DNA of 64,000 bases from Promethearchaeota archaeon (lineage in GTDB: Archaea > Asgardarchaeota > Lokiarchaeia > Sigyniarchaeales > Promethearchaeaceae), in the NCBI GenBank assembly GCA_016933055.1, contig JAFGBS010000021.1:60842-124841 (forward strand), in the 5' to 3' direction. Positions 9,349 to 18,393 of this stretch are shown piece by piece. A program made the position numbers and the translations under genes. The notes under the pieces are model-generated. The model searched no databases, was not told where the DNA came from, and worked only from the letters and a program-made list of their open reading frames with translations. Position 1 is the first letter of the stretch; every line of letters starts with the position of its first letter.

Positions 9349-10600
9349 AGGAATTTGCGGAAATCATCGGGTATAGGGACAATAATTTGGAATAGGTTTC
9401 ATAGTTATTGATAACTGCAGGATTCTGTAAGGGAAATGGGAGATTTTCTACCACACTTTTTGTAAGATGGTGAGCTAAAAGTAATCCTTTTTTTGTTAGT
9501 TTATTATTTCTGATGAACCCCGTGATTCTGAGTACGTTTATCACAAATTTAACAGATTTAGAAAACTCATATTGAGAATTTATCTCGAGATCCCCTATCA
9601 TGCGTGCTAAGCGACGCCATTCAATGGATTCTGGATCATTTTTTGATATTAAAGCCTCTGGATTTATATTTTCATTTTCGGGACTCCAGTAATGCAGATA
9701 CAATCCAACGGGTGGATTTACCATTCGATAATCCCCGTATCCGGAAAATGCTGCTGGTCCAAATCCGATGTAATCTTCTACCAATTCGTCTCTGGATGAA
9801 TCGTACAAATCATTATGATTGGTAAATGTCCATGGTCCTCTACGTACATATCCATTTTCTCTAAGAATAGAGAAGCTCTTTTCTATGGTGCTGAATTGTT
9901 CTGCATTTTGCATTTTGGAATTGGAAACTAGACCACGGATTGCCATATAAGGATATATGGTCACTTGAGATGGGTTTATTTCACATAAAAACTTAATATC
10001 TTTGAGAAATCCCGGTATAGTTTGATTTTCTAAACCAATCAACATATCTACATTAGTAAAAAGACCGAGACTTTGTGCATATTGAAGTAATTCTCGAAGA
10101 TCCTCATAATTTTTATTTGTTCTTCCCACCGATTCCAGTACATTGGATTGAAAAGTTTCGACGCCCACACTGAGTTTACTGAATCCGATTCTCTTTAGAT
10201 CGGCTATATATTCTTTAGTGAGTAGAGATGGAAGTGCTTCGATTCCCATATTTTCAAAAGTGATTTTAGATTTCAAGGCATCCACAATTTGTTCCAATTG
10301 CTCTATTGTTAATACATTCGGAGTTCCACCTCCGTAGTAAATCCAACTTGGAGTCCCATGGATGGTACTCTTGGAGATTTCATTAATAATTGCGTCTAAA
10401 TATTTTTCCACGATAGATTTAGAGTATATTTCTTTGTAAAAAGGACAGAAATCACACAATTGATAACAAAATGGTACATTTATATAAATTCCATAAGGTT
10501 CCTTGATAGAAACTTGCGGGATTTCGTCAAAATTATATCGTATTTTCTCAAAATTTTTACGCATAAATGAAATAGTAGTGTCTATTATTCTATTCGGCAC
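9311..10600 (-). CDS. HemW/HemN-like radical SAM protein
   Basis: 429 residues. The radical SAM cluster motif CxxxCxxC is at C45, C49 and C52 inside NVPFCYQLCDFCPF, followed by YYGGGTPN and the KLSVGVETF segment typical of the coproporphyrinogen III oxidase-like family. A winged-helix-like C-terminal domain follows. HemW-type proteins bind heme and HemN-type proteins oxidise coproporphyrinogen; the context does not distinguish them, and no other heme genes are nearby. The start is GTG at 10600; an internal ATG at 10564 is the alternative. It is divergent from NikR and shares a 179-base promoter region with it. Confidence 0.8.
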   Translation of the reverse strand: MPNRIIDTTISFMRKNFEKIRYNFDEIPQVSIKEPYGIYINVPFCYQLCDFCPFYKEIYSKSIVEKYLDAIINEISKSTIHGTPSWIYYGGGTPNVLTIEQLEQIVDALKSKITFENMGIEALPSLLTKEYIADLKRIGFSKLSVGVETFQSNVLESVGRTNKNYEDLRELLQYAQSLGLFTNVDMLIGLENQTIPGFLKDIKFLCEINPSQVTIYPYMAIRGLVSNSKMQNAEQFSTIEKSFSILRENGYVRRGPWTFTNHNDLYDSSRDELVEDYIGFGPAAFSGYGDYRMVNPPVGLYLHYWSPENENINPEALISKNDPESIEWRRLARMIGDLEINSQYEFSKSVKFVINVLRITGFIRNNKLTKKGLLLAHHLTKSVVENLPFPLQNPAVINNYETYSKLLSLYPMISANSSSLQSDLIAREL

Positions 10601-10663
10601 GATCGTTTCAGCTTATCCATTATTTTATTCGCATATAGGTGGGTAACCACAATCCTGTAGAAA

Positions 10664-10703
10664 AGTATTACTGTGTATTACTATATTTTAGAAAAGTAAT
10701 ACT
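10664..10703. promoter_or_regulatory. Putative NikR operator (GTATTAC / GTAATAC half-sites)
   Basis: AGTATTAC at 10664-10671 and GTATTAC at 10675-10681 face GTAATACT at 10696-10703, giving inverted half-sites between two divergent genes. The arrangement resembles the spaced dyads bound by NikR tetramers. The sequence itself is not a known consensus, so this is inference from position. Confidence 0.35.
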
Positions 10704-10779
10704 GCTCTATATATAGATTTTCTTTCCCTATTCTTTAGCTAAATTAGTTTCATAATATGGCATTCCGATACCTACAAAA

Positions 10780-11238
10780 ATGAATATGTATGTAATAGCC
10801 ATAATGTACAGCGAAAAAAATGTTGAGCGTATATCATTTACAGTTCCCAGCGATTTTTTACAAGAATTTGACAAGCTTGCAGATGAACTTGGATACAAAA
10901 GTCGCTCTCATGCAATCTCGGATGCAATGCGTGTATTTTTTAACGAGAAGAAACAGACCGACGAAAATATAGAGGTAGATGGATTCGTTATCATCGCATA
11001 CAATCATCATCAACGTAATATTTTGGAAGAAATCACGCATTTAGAACATCATTCAGAAATTACAATCAATTCATCTCTTCACATTCACGTATCGGAAGAA
11101 AATTGTTCCGAAGTCATTGCAGTTAAAGGGAAATTAGAAAATGTCAGAAGTTTCGCAAACAAACTCCAAAGCATTAAAGGTATTTTATTATGTGAACTCG
11201 TTCCCCTCTATTTGTTTCCCAAAGACGCTATTGATTAG
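10780..11238 (+). CDS. nikR: NikR-type nickel-responsive ribbon-helix-helix regulator
   Basis: 152 residues. Residues 15-55 form a CopG-type ribbon-helix-helix DNA-binding domain (ISFTVPSDFLQEFDKLADELGYKSRSHAISDAMR), and residues 65-145 an ACT-like metal-binding domain. The four nickel ligands of NikR are all present with the right spacing: H90, H101, H103 and C109 (11, 2 and 6 apart). It should repress nickel uptake when nickel is plentiful, but no nickel transporter lies in this window. A TATA-like element at 10753-10758 fits a leaderless start at 10780. The gene overlaps the convergent gene by 11 bases. Confidence 0.9.
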   Translation: MNMYVIAIMYSEKNVERISFTVPSDFLQEFDKLADELGYKSRSHAISDAMRVFFNEKKQTDENIEVDGFVIIAYNHHQRNILEEITHLEHHSEITINSSLHIHVSEENCSEVIAVKGKLENVRSFANKLQSIKGILLCELVPLYLFPKDAID

Positions 11239-11974
11239 AAGTTTGTACATGATCAGAATGCCTTGTGTTTAAGACGCGCAGGGACCCTATTGCACTTAGG
11301 ACGATTAATACCATTTGCGAATATATGATGATTTTTTGACCAAGAGATTCAATAATGCGCCCTTCTCTCGTAGAAATTGCCGAGGGACCAAAAACCAATG
11401 CAAATATATATCCTATAATAAGGAATATAAATCCGATTAACATGTACGCATACCCATTTGGATACGATTCATCCCGTAAAATAGCAAGGGCGAAGAAAAT
11501 ATTAAAGGGGATCGCAACCAGAAAACCTATGAATACAAAAATCATATGAGGGATAATTGCTACATCCCAGGGGGTCCAAGCGACTCCTATATATGTGACA
11601 GATGAAATGATACCCAAAATAGATCCCTTTTGTGCTAGCGCAAATGATTTCGTATCTTTGGAAAAAATATAAGGTAAATGTTGTACATACAGTAAGAAAC
11701 TTACCCCTGTGATTGTGAGGGTAAACGTAAACAAAACTGCGGATTTGTAATTAATTTCGCCTAAAAATGTGGTTAACATCCCCAGATCAGACAAATTATT
11801 ATAGATGAACATGTATCGGTCTGAATAGTAATCCAGTGGTCCTATATGATAACTCCCTGGGTAGATGAACATATTTATTGTAGTTAAAACGATGAATAGA
11901 ATCACTCCTGAGATTGCTAAATAGGCGGTCAATCTTAATCGGTGCGGTGAAATCTTGGACTCTAATCTTACCAT
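11228..11974 (-). CDS. DUF998-like multispanning membrane protein
   Basis: 248 residues with six to seven predicted helices. An extracellular loop carries YNNLSDLG, followed by a helix with GVSFLLYVQHLPYIF, a pattern seen in DUF998 proteins (the S-D-L-G motif after the first loop). The function of the family is unknown. The gene converges on NikR with an 11-base overlap and starts at an ATG at 11974. No partner gene is evident. Confidence 0.6.
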   Translation of the reverse strand: MVRLESKISPHRLRLTAYLAISGVILFIVLTTINMFIYPGSYHIGPLDYYSDRYMFIYNNLSDLGMLTTFLGEINYKSAVLFTFTLTITGVSFLLYVQHLPYIFSKDTKSFALAQKGSILGIISSVTYIGVAWTPWDVAIIPHMIFVFIGFLVAIPFNIFFALAILRDESYPNGYAYMLIGFIFLIIGYIFALVFGPSAISTREGRIIESLGQKIIIYSQMVLIVLSAIGSLRVLNTRHSDHVQTSNQ

Positions 11975-12077
11975 ATGGCTTAATCAAGTTTTCTTCAAAT
12001 GTAAAAATTTACATTGAATAAAGTCGTTATTTTGCTCTCACTTTGGATATCGGATGGATTAGATATACCATATTTCT

Positions 12078-12773
12078 TTAAAAAGCTCGAAAGATCACAA
12101 TATAGAAGGATATTGCACCTACTAACACAAGAATATGCCATAGATCATGTGGTCCAAATATTCCTGGCCACAATCTTGGCCTTTTTGTGATATAAAACAC
12201 CGTCCCAATAGAATAGGCTAATCCTCCCAAGATCATCCAAAATATATCAACACCTTGCCAGCCGATAAATAATTTGTGTGCACAAAACACTACCATCCAG
12301 CCTTGAAGCAGATAGATACTTGCTGTCAACCATCGTGGCGTACGAATCTTGAAAAGTTTAATTACAGTTCCCGTTATAGCAAAAACCCATTGACCGCTGA
12401 GGATTCCAATTCGCCAGCCTAATGGTAAGAATAGATAAGCCATCGGAGTATAGGTTCCAGCAATCAAAAAAAAGATTGCTATTTCATCCATTTTCGCCCA
12501 AATATCCCAATCATGCTCTGAAAGGCTCTGTGAATGACACATTGTGCTAGATAAAAATAAAAAAATATTCGTAAAGCCGTAGAGTATACTTAATAAAATC
12601 CCCCAAGTGTCTCCACGTGCTCTAATACTGATTAAAATAGTCCCAATCACGGAAAGTACAGCCCCTATTAGATGAGAATAGGTGGAGAATCGTTCCTCTG
12701 GTATCTTGATGAACGGTTGAAATAATTTCTTTTTTTTTTGTTTAACTAGTTCTAAATTTTGGATTGAGGTCAT
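12078..12773 (-). CDS. PAQR / hemolysin III family membrane protein (copy 2)
   Basis: 231 residues from the ATG at 12773. It has the same seven-helix plan and motifs as the copy at 6687-7394 (SHLIG, SSTMCHS, MDEIAIFFLIAGTYT, PHDLWHILVL). An upstream in-frame ATG at 12899 would add 42 residues with no counterpart in the paralogue, so it is rejected. The two copies lie 5 kb apart on the same strand and look like a gene duplication. The role is probably in membrane lipid metabolism, inferred from the family. Confidence 0.85.
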   Translation of the reverse strand: MTSIQNLELVKQKKKKLFQPFIKIPEERFSTYSHLIGAVLSVIGTILISIRARGDTWGILLSILYGFTNIFLFLSSTMCHSQSLSEHDWDIWAKMDEIAIFFLIAGTYTPMAYLFLPLGWRIGILSGQWVFAITGTVIKLFKIRTPRWLTASIYLLQGWMVVFCAHKLFIGWQGVDIFWMILGGLAYSIGTVFYITKRPRLWPGIFGPHDLWHILVLVGAISFYIVIFRAF

Positions 12774-13042
12774 TTTATTCGATTCCCTTATTAATCCCAG
12801 TGAAAAGCGTAGATGGGTTGTACTTATATTGATCCAGCAAAATTTAGCATTAAAACCTTGCTCATTTTGAAGTCTTGTCTTAATTAATGAATCGATCATT
12901 TAAACAAAGCCTCCCCACTCCCACGACTGTCAACCAAGACCATGTTTTTTCTTTTAGTGGATATGTATCTTATAAAAGTATTTCTAAGATAATTTCTCAA
13001 TAGGAGGAATAAAATTATAGCCTTATTCTTCAAAATGAAGGC

Positions 13043-13282
13043 ATGAGTATTAAAATAGCAATGTGTAATAAGTGCTGGTATCAATTTCCGTTAGACGAAA
13101 AAATGGAATCAATCGTCTGTCCATATTGTAAATTCTCAGGTTCCGATGACGAGTTTGAAATAGATTTCAGAGATACATATGGTACTGGTTATAAAAAAAC
13201 AATAAAAGATTTTCAAGATCTGTTGAGGGTGCTCAGTCGATATAAGATTAAATCGTTTTTTAAGAAAGATGTAAAGGTGTAA
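13043..13282 (+). CDS. Small CxxC...CxxC zinc-ribbon protein
   Basis: 79 residues. The N-terminal half is a compact zinc ribbon, MCNKCWYQF then VCPYCKFSG, giving four cysteines. The C-terminal half is acidic then basic and may bind nucleic acid or protein. A TATA-like TTATAAAAG lies near 12972, and an AGGAGG at 13001-13006 is too far to serve the ATG at 13043. It is followed after six bases by a 45-codon frame with its own GGTG site. The specific role is unknown. Confidence 0.65.
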   Translation: MSIKIAMCNKCWYQFPLDEKMESIVCPYCKFSGSDDEFEIDFRDTYGTGYKKTIKDFQDLLRVLSRYKIKSFFKKDVKV

Positions 13283-13288
13283 ACGGTA

Positions 13289-13426
13289 ATGTATCGGAAA
13301 GAAAAATACATTTTTGAAAATTTGAATGGTAATAAAGTGGATCTCCAAGTTGTTCACAATTATATGCAAAACGACGTTGTTCTTCAAAGGAAACTCTATA
13401 ATATGTGGATGGACTACTACCGATAA
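13289..13426 (+). CDS. Small hypothetical protein, 45 residues
   Basis: A short frame beginning MYRKEKYIFENLNGNKVDLQ and ending in an aromatic tail WMDYYR. It starts six bases after the zinc-ribbon gene stop. A GGTG ribosome-binding site (13276-13279), inside the end of that gene, lies nine bases before the ATG, which argues for translation coupled to the zinc-ribbon gene. It has no recognisable domain and is mostly hydrophilic with a mix of charges. It could be a real small partner protein or chance; the well-placed site favours the former. Confidence 0.45.
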   Translation: MYRKEKYIFENLNGNKVDLQVVHNYMQNDVVLQRKLYNMWMDYYR

Positions 13427-13474
13427 TCTTTTAATTTCATTATTTATCCAAATTGTTGGCTCTAATTATCCCTC

Positions 13475-14554
13475 TCATTTTTTATCAGCAGATATTATGA
13501 GTTTTACCCCAATCCAAACAGCTGGAACTACCGAAACTACGAAAAAGATGCAATTAACGAAAATCGTAACGAAAATCTGATACGCTTGGAAACTAAAAAT
13601 TAAATTGTTTATACTTGTCAACAATATAACGACAATCAACCCTCCAAGGGATAGTAGAATCCAAGTGTTCTTTTTCAAATTGAATGCGGATTTATTAGGA
13701 TGGGAAAACCAGAGCCAGTTATTTGTATCAGGTACAAAATTCTTTGTGCCGTAGGTAAGATAGAGAATTCCGTTAAAAATGAACAATAAACGCAGAACAT
13801 CATTTGAATATATTAAAAATACCCTCGAAATGATGGATAATGCAATTAATGTCATCCCATATAGTACAAGAACCAGATTGATTCGATTTTCATTCGTAGG
13901 GTGCTTTTTCGATTCTATTTCTAGAATATCGATGAGATTTCTTTCGATTCGATTTTTTTGTTTACTATTCCAAATAATTGGAATTTGAACAATTACCCTG
14001 TCCAACTGATTTGATCGAATCACCATCTGTCCAGGGGCCCAAAAAAAGACCAAAAGGATTGCTACAATGTTTCCACTAGCTTGAAGAACATAATATACCC
14101 CAGTGTCAATCCCATAACCAAATACAGCATGATAGTTTAACAAGCTTATTCCATCCATAAATAGATAATAAGAGGAGAGGGCCAATGGAATTGTACCTAG
14201 GGCACTCCAAGTCATTTCTGTGTTAGAAATTGAGACCTCAGTTATACTTTGTAAGGGTAGAGAGACATTTTGGGTGATCAATCCTTTTTTTTCGTAAATT
14301 GTTAATGATTCGTCGGAAGATGATATTTCTACAGTACCTAAGGTACATAAAAATGCAATGAGATACCCTATTGCTACTAAACTCGGAAAAAGTGCTGTAG
14401 GATACCATAAGGAAGGTCCACCGAGGAAAAAAAAACATCCATCATCTAATTCTTGCAAAATTTGTAATCCCCATCTGTTCCACTGCAGGATAGCTATTAA
14501 TGTGAGGACTCCACTTGCAATCAATAGATTCCAACTGCCTTTCCGGTATTTCAT
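13475..14554 (-). CDS. Multispanning membrane protein, unrecognised
   Basis: 359 residues with about seven hydrophobic segments. A soluble stretch (roughly residues 75-115, EISSSDESLTIYEKKGLITQNVSLPLQSITEVSIS) resembles the beta-rich bacterial PH-like insert of some membrane proteins, but I am not certain. Its ATG overlaps the stop of the upstream secreted protein in an ATGA (14554-14551), so the two are translationally coupled and likely function together. No family can be named. Confidence 0.6.
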   Translation of the reverse strand: MKYRKGSWNLLIASGVLTLIAILQWNRWGLQILQELDDGCFFFLGGPSLWYPTALFPSLVAIGYLIAFLCTLGTVEISSSDESLTIYEKKGLITQNVSLPLQSITEVSISNTEMTWSALGTIPLALSSYYLFMDGISLLNYHAVFGYGIDTGVYYVLQASGNIVAILLVFFWAPGQMVIRSNQLDRVIVQIPIIWNSKQKNRIERNLIDILEIESKKHPTNENRINLVLVLYGMTLIALSIISRVFLIYSNDVLRLLFIFNGILYLTYGTKNFVPDTNNWLWFSHPNKSAFNLKKNTWILLSLGGLIVVILLTSINNLIFSFQAYQIFVTIFVNCIFFVVSVVPAVWIGVKLIISADKK

Positions 14555-16128
14555 AGTATTTCCTCCATGGTTCTAACTCCGCTTGTGGGAAAAAAACCCG
14601 AACCGCGTGCCAGCCAATATACTAGACTGAAGCTGAATCCCGCATATTCATACCGGGGATTGATATTTTTTAATCTTGGACTATAGTCTTCAAATGGATT
14701 TTCTTCCCAAACGAATATATCTCCTGGCATAAATTCAACTGTTAGAGGTTTATTGAAGAATACATCTTCCCGTTCGATTTCGAAGAAGAAGGGGCGATAG
14801 AGCCATCCTAACCAATGATTCTCCAAAAAATCATTCAGTAGATTAATTGTATCGACGGGGACATAGGAGCTATCCAGAGAGACATTCTTAAAACCCAGTT
14901 TTCGATCAGGAAAATGATATTCACAATCGTATCGCATTAATTGATCTTCTATATCTCGCTCGAGAATAGGATTTTCACTTGGTATATAATTTAGAATAAG
15001 TAGAATGATATTATAAAATGGATTTCTGTGGTTATTGGTGAAGGAGAAGATGGATTTTTCGAATTGTTTGTAGAAGAGATTTCTTATTTTTGGATCTGTT
15101 TCGAGTTCTAATAGTGCAAAACATACATGGTAACTGAAGGCAAACGCATAATAATTTGCAACTACCTCGATTTGTGAACCCATAGAAGCCCACTTTCCAT
15201 ATAATTCCTCTACAACATAGTGATAATAATATTGCATATATTTTTCCGGAAATGCCAGTGCACCTAACTTTAATACCAGTGCAGCCCATGCCCCACCGGT
15301 AAAGAATCGTGCCTTCATGGAAACCCCCGTCAATCCACCATGCCAATCTACCCCTAAGAAATTTGTTTGGATAAAATTGTGGGCAATTTGGTCTATCATC
15401 AACTTAGCTATCGCCTGGATATCGGATTCTTGCACATATTTGTAAACAAAACTTAATCCTCCTAGATATCCGCTATATTCATCTAATGAAGTAAATCCCC
15501 GCCAACGGAAATTGGAATACGGACCTGTTCCATTATGATGCTGTGAGTATTTATCATCATTATAGAGATTTGTATCTTGAAAATAAAACTCGGAAATATT
15601 TCGAAATGCGGGATCTGCCCATCCGCGGGCAAGAATTCCCCCGTACTCTGAACCCAGACCTCCGTTTGGAACAGCCAGTTGCATAGACATACCATGAAAA
15701 AGTTTACGAATAACTCGCAAACTATCTTCTTTCATAATTATGTTATTTTCTTGTATCGCGGCGAGATATTTGAATACCCACCCGGTAATAGCGAGCCCAG
15801 TCCATTGTCCTGTATTATCAGAATATGCATAATATTCTACAACTGTACATGAATTATCAGTAAATACCGTATCGGTACTCATATTCATAGGAATATGGTA
15901 TTGTTCAAATCTAATATCATAATATTCTGCCATTTCGGCAAACCGTGTGTAATTCGCATTCAAAAAACCACTTGGATCTGGCTCGTATTGTTGAGTAAAT
16001 GCGGAGAGCTCTCTGAATTTTTGTTGTACAGAAATTCCAAATACAGAAACTAATATTATTGGAAGAATAATAAAACAAAATTTTAGGACCTGACTCCAAG
16101 TGGTGGGGCGATGTTTACGAATTCTCAT
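14551..16128 (-). CDS. Secreted or membrane-anchored helical-repeat protein, possibly glycan-active
   Basis: 525 residues. An N-terminal signal anchor (about residues 15-33, FCFIILPIILVSVFGISVQ) is followed by a large extracellular region rich in Tyr, Trp, Phe and helices. Repeated segments with GGLGSEYGG, YLGGLSFVYKY, WHGGLTG and FTGGAWAALVLKLG suggest an alpha/alpha toroid such as is found in glycan lyases, epimerases and glycosidases. That is inference; no catalytic motif is recognised. It is translationally coupled through ATGA to a polytopic membrane protein, so the pair may act on surface glycans or lipid-linked sugars. Confidence 0.55.
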   Translation of the reverse strand: MRIRKHRPTTWSQVLKFCFIILPIILVSVFGISVQQKFRELSAFTQQYEPDPSGFLNANYTRFAEMAEYYDIRFEQYHIPMNMSTDTVFTDNSCTVVEYYAYSDNTGQWTGLAITGWVFKYLAAIQENNIIMKEDSLRVIRKLFHGMSMQLAVPNGGLGSEYGGILARGWADPAFRNISEFYFQDTNLYNDDKYSQHHNGTGPYSNFRWRGFTSLDEYSGYLGGLSFVYKYVQESDIQAIAKLMIDQIAHNFIQTNFLGVDWHGGLTGVSMKARFFTGGAWAALVLKLGALAFPEKYMQYYYHYVVEELYGKWASMGSQIEVVANYYAFAFSYHVCFALLELETDPKIRNLFYKQFEKSIFSFTNNHRNPFYNIILLILNYIPSENPILERDIEDQLMRYDCEYHFPDRKLGFKNVSLDSSYVPVDTINLLNDFLENHWLGWLYRPFFFEIEREDVFFNKPLTVEFMPGDIFVWEENPFEDYSPRLKNINPRYEYAGFSFSLVYWLARGSGFFPTSGVRTMEEIL

Positions 16129-16227
16129 TTAATTAGAACTTTTTACCTATATCCTATATAAATCCATTCTTGGAAATACCCACAAAGTTCTCGATCTCTT
16201 TTTGAATAACCATGCATTTTTCTGATC

Positions 16228-16773
16228 ATGCTTGAAGGTAATGTAGTAAATCTGCGCTTAATGGAAAAAGAAGACATTTCATTAATACATGAATGGCACA
16301 ATAATGTATTTTTATCCGGCATTTACAACCAATTACATCAATCCACACGAGAACAAATGGAACAGCGTTTCACCGAATCTCAATCCCATTCTGATTCACA
16401 AGCCCGTATGCAGTTTTTTATTGAATTAAAAGATGGCACAAAAGTAGGTAGTATCGGAGCATGGAAAGATCGGAGTCGTTTTTATACAATGGGTGCCTCT
16501 ATTTTACCCGAATATCGGAAAAAAGGATATTGTACTGAAGCTACCGCCCTATTAATTGATTATCTCTTCTTATCTGATACTGTTGAACGCATCCAAGCGC
16601 TAGCGAATGTTGATAATACTGGCTCCCTTAAAACATTACAAAAAGCGGGCTTGCAGAAAGAAGGTATATTGAGGAATTATGCTTTTGTTTACGGCCATTG
16701 GGCAGATATGGTGATGTTAAGTATCGTACGGGAGGAATGGCATCATCCAAAAGTGCTTAAACTTCCTCAATGA
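16228..16773 (+). CDS. GNAT N-acetyltransferase (RimJ/RimL type)
   Basis: 181 residues with the GNAT fold. The start, VVNLRLMEKEDISLIHEWHN, is typical of RimJ/RimL/SpeG-like enzymes. Motif A (acetyl-CoA binding) reads ILPEYRKKGYCTEATALLIDY, with the R/Q-x-x-G-x-A/G pattern partly kept as RKKGYC. The motif B region ALANVDNTGSLKTLQKAGLQKEGILR ends in the conserved G-x-x-x-E-G-x-L-R. The substrate may be a protein N-terminus, an amino sugar or a small amine. It stands alone between convergent and divergent neighbours. Confidence 0.85.
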   Translation: MLEGNVVNLRLMEKEDISLIHEWHNNVFLSGIYNQLHQSTREQMEQRFTESQSHSDSQARMQFFIELKDGTKVGSIGAWKDRSRFYTMGASILPEYRKKGYCTEATALLIDYLFLSDTVERIQALANVDNTGSLKTLQKAGLQKEGILRNYAFVYGHWADMVMLSIVREEWHHPKVLKLPQ

Positions 16774-16893
16774 GTAGTTTCTTTTTTTATTTAGAGAATG
16801 ATGCCCCTTCGGAACAATATCAACGATTAGGGTTAGGAAAAGGGTAATTATAAATTAAAAAATCGATGGTTTGTTCCATTTCAATAATTTTTT

Positions 16894-18390
16894 CTACGTG
16901 ACTAAATTTTTCCATACTAATCGGATTTCTTCTTTTGGATTCTCTATAATATTGCAAGGCGAATCAAATATCATAGTATATCGTTTAATTGTATCGAATT
17001 TAGGCCAATTAGGTAATTCTTTATGGTTGGGATCTCCATTTTGTGCAAAAGATATCCATGCATCCATTATTTGCTCACGAAGATGTTGTTCAATTGCAGT
17101 ACCTTCCAATCTTATACCTTCTGCAACATCTTTCGAGGTCAAGTTTCCGAATACGAACAATAAATCAAATACATGAGGGCTCGCATTTATTTTTGGAGCT
17201 TTATAATTTAATACATACATATAAGTATCTTGGATAGAACTATGCAGTTCTGCTTGCTTATTTGTAAATAACCAAAATGCTATATCCGTTAAAAGCATAT
17301 CATATTCCGCATTTTTTGGGTAATCTGGGGGGTGATAATTCTTTTTGTACACTCGAATTAATTCTTCAAATTGATGTTTGGAAAATCCAGTTACTTTTCT
17401 GATTCCTCTCATAATGAAGAATTTTGCAATAAATTGTTTGAGTTTTGAGGGAATTAAGTTTGTAGAAAACAATGGAAGTTCTTCCGCATTCATTCCTATC
17501 AACAAGGGAATTTTACGTGCGTGACCAGTCTTCCATGCCTTTTCGTAGTCAAAAGGAATAATATTTCTGTCTGGAAATGGAAAAAAAAGGCGATCTATAA
17601 GAAAACTCCCTTTCATCGTATTACGTTCAGCTTGAATTAACTTTTCAATTGGTAAAGTTTTGAGTATTCGAGAATCAATTGGATCAATTTTAAGACGGTT
17701 AAGGAATTTTCGGGCAGAATTCTGGGAATTTTTTAGATCCGTTTCCATATGGTCAAAATCAATTGCACCACTTTGCGCAATTCCTTTATGAAATAATCCC
17801 GATGCTTTGGGAGACAACATTAACAAACCAAGTGACATTGCTCCTGCACTTTCTCCGAAAACGGTTACATTGTTCGGGTCTCCACCGAACGACTTAATAT
17901 TTTCTTGGATCCACTGTAATGCACAAATCTGATCCTGTAATCCAAGATTTGGTGAGATGCCCTTAAAATTGAGGAACCCAAGCATTCCTAAACGATATTG
18001 GATATTTACTACAACAACATTGCCTCGTTTACTTAATTTTCCTCCATGGATGCGTGGACGAGACGCAGACCCGATTACAAAAGCCCCACCATGAATATAG
18101 ACCATTACGGGACGTTTTACTTCATCAGCATTCGGTGTCCAAATATTCAAGAATAGACAATCTTCATTTTCTTCCAGATTTATGGGGGGATCATCCTCGT
18201 GGGCTTGAGGGGCTATTGGTCCGACTTTAGTTGCATCATAGGGAATTTCCCAAGAGGTAATTAGAACGGGGGGTTCATATCGTGAATTTTCCACTGGAGG
18301 TTGGGCATATCTTAAACCCAGGTACTCTTGATAGCCCTCATATTGAAGACCGATAACTTGACCTAATCGTGTTTCGATTATTGTTTTCAA
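16894..18390 (-). CDS. Type B carboxylesterase
   Basis: 498 residues of the alpha/beta-hydrolase carboxylesterase/para-nitrobenzyl esterase family. The oxyanion-hole motif HGGAF is at residues 100-104 and the nucleophile elbow FGESAG holds S181. The EDCLFLNIW signature is at about residues 76-84. No signal peptide is visible, so it should act in the cytosol, perhaps removing acetyl, methyl or aromatic esters from imported saccharides. It is the last gene of the rhamnose operon, starting at TTG only three bases after the transporter stop, which ties its role to that pathway. Confidence 0.9.
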   Translation of the reverse strand: MKTIIETRLGQVIGLQYEGYQEYLGLRYAQPPVENSRYEPPVLITSWEIPYDATKVGPIAPQAHEDDPPINLEENEDCLFLNIWTPNADEVKRPVMVYIHGGAFVIGSASRPRIHGGKLSKRGNVVVVNIQYRLGMLGFLNFKGISPNLGLQDQICALQWIQENIKSFGGDPNNVTVFGESAGAMSLGLLMLSPKASGLFHKGIAQSGAIDFDHMETDLKNSQNSARKFLNRLKIDPIDSRILKTLPIEKLIQAERNTMKGSFLIDRLFFPFPDRNIIPFDYEKAWKTGHARKIPLLIGMNAEELPLFSTNLIPSKLKQFIAKFFIMRGIRKVTGFSKHQFEELIRVYKKNYHPPDYPKNAEYDMLLTDIAFWLFTNKQAELHSSIQDTYMYVLNYKAPKINASPHVFDLLFVFGNLTSKDVAEGIRLEGTAIEQHLREQIMDAWISFAQNGDPNHKELPNWPKFDTIKRYTMIFDSPCNIIENPKEEIRLVWKNLVT

Positions 18391-18393
18391 TTA

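Noticed and set aside
12774..12899. Extended N-terminus of the second PAQR protein
   Set aside because: The extra 42 residues have no counterpart in the paralogue, whose N-terminus aligns with ATG 12773.
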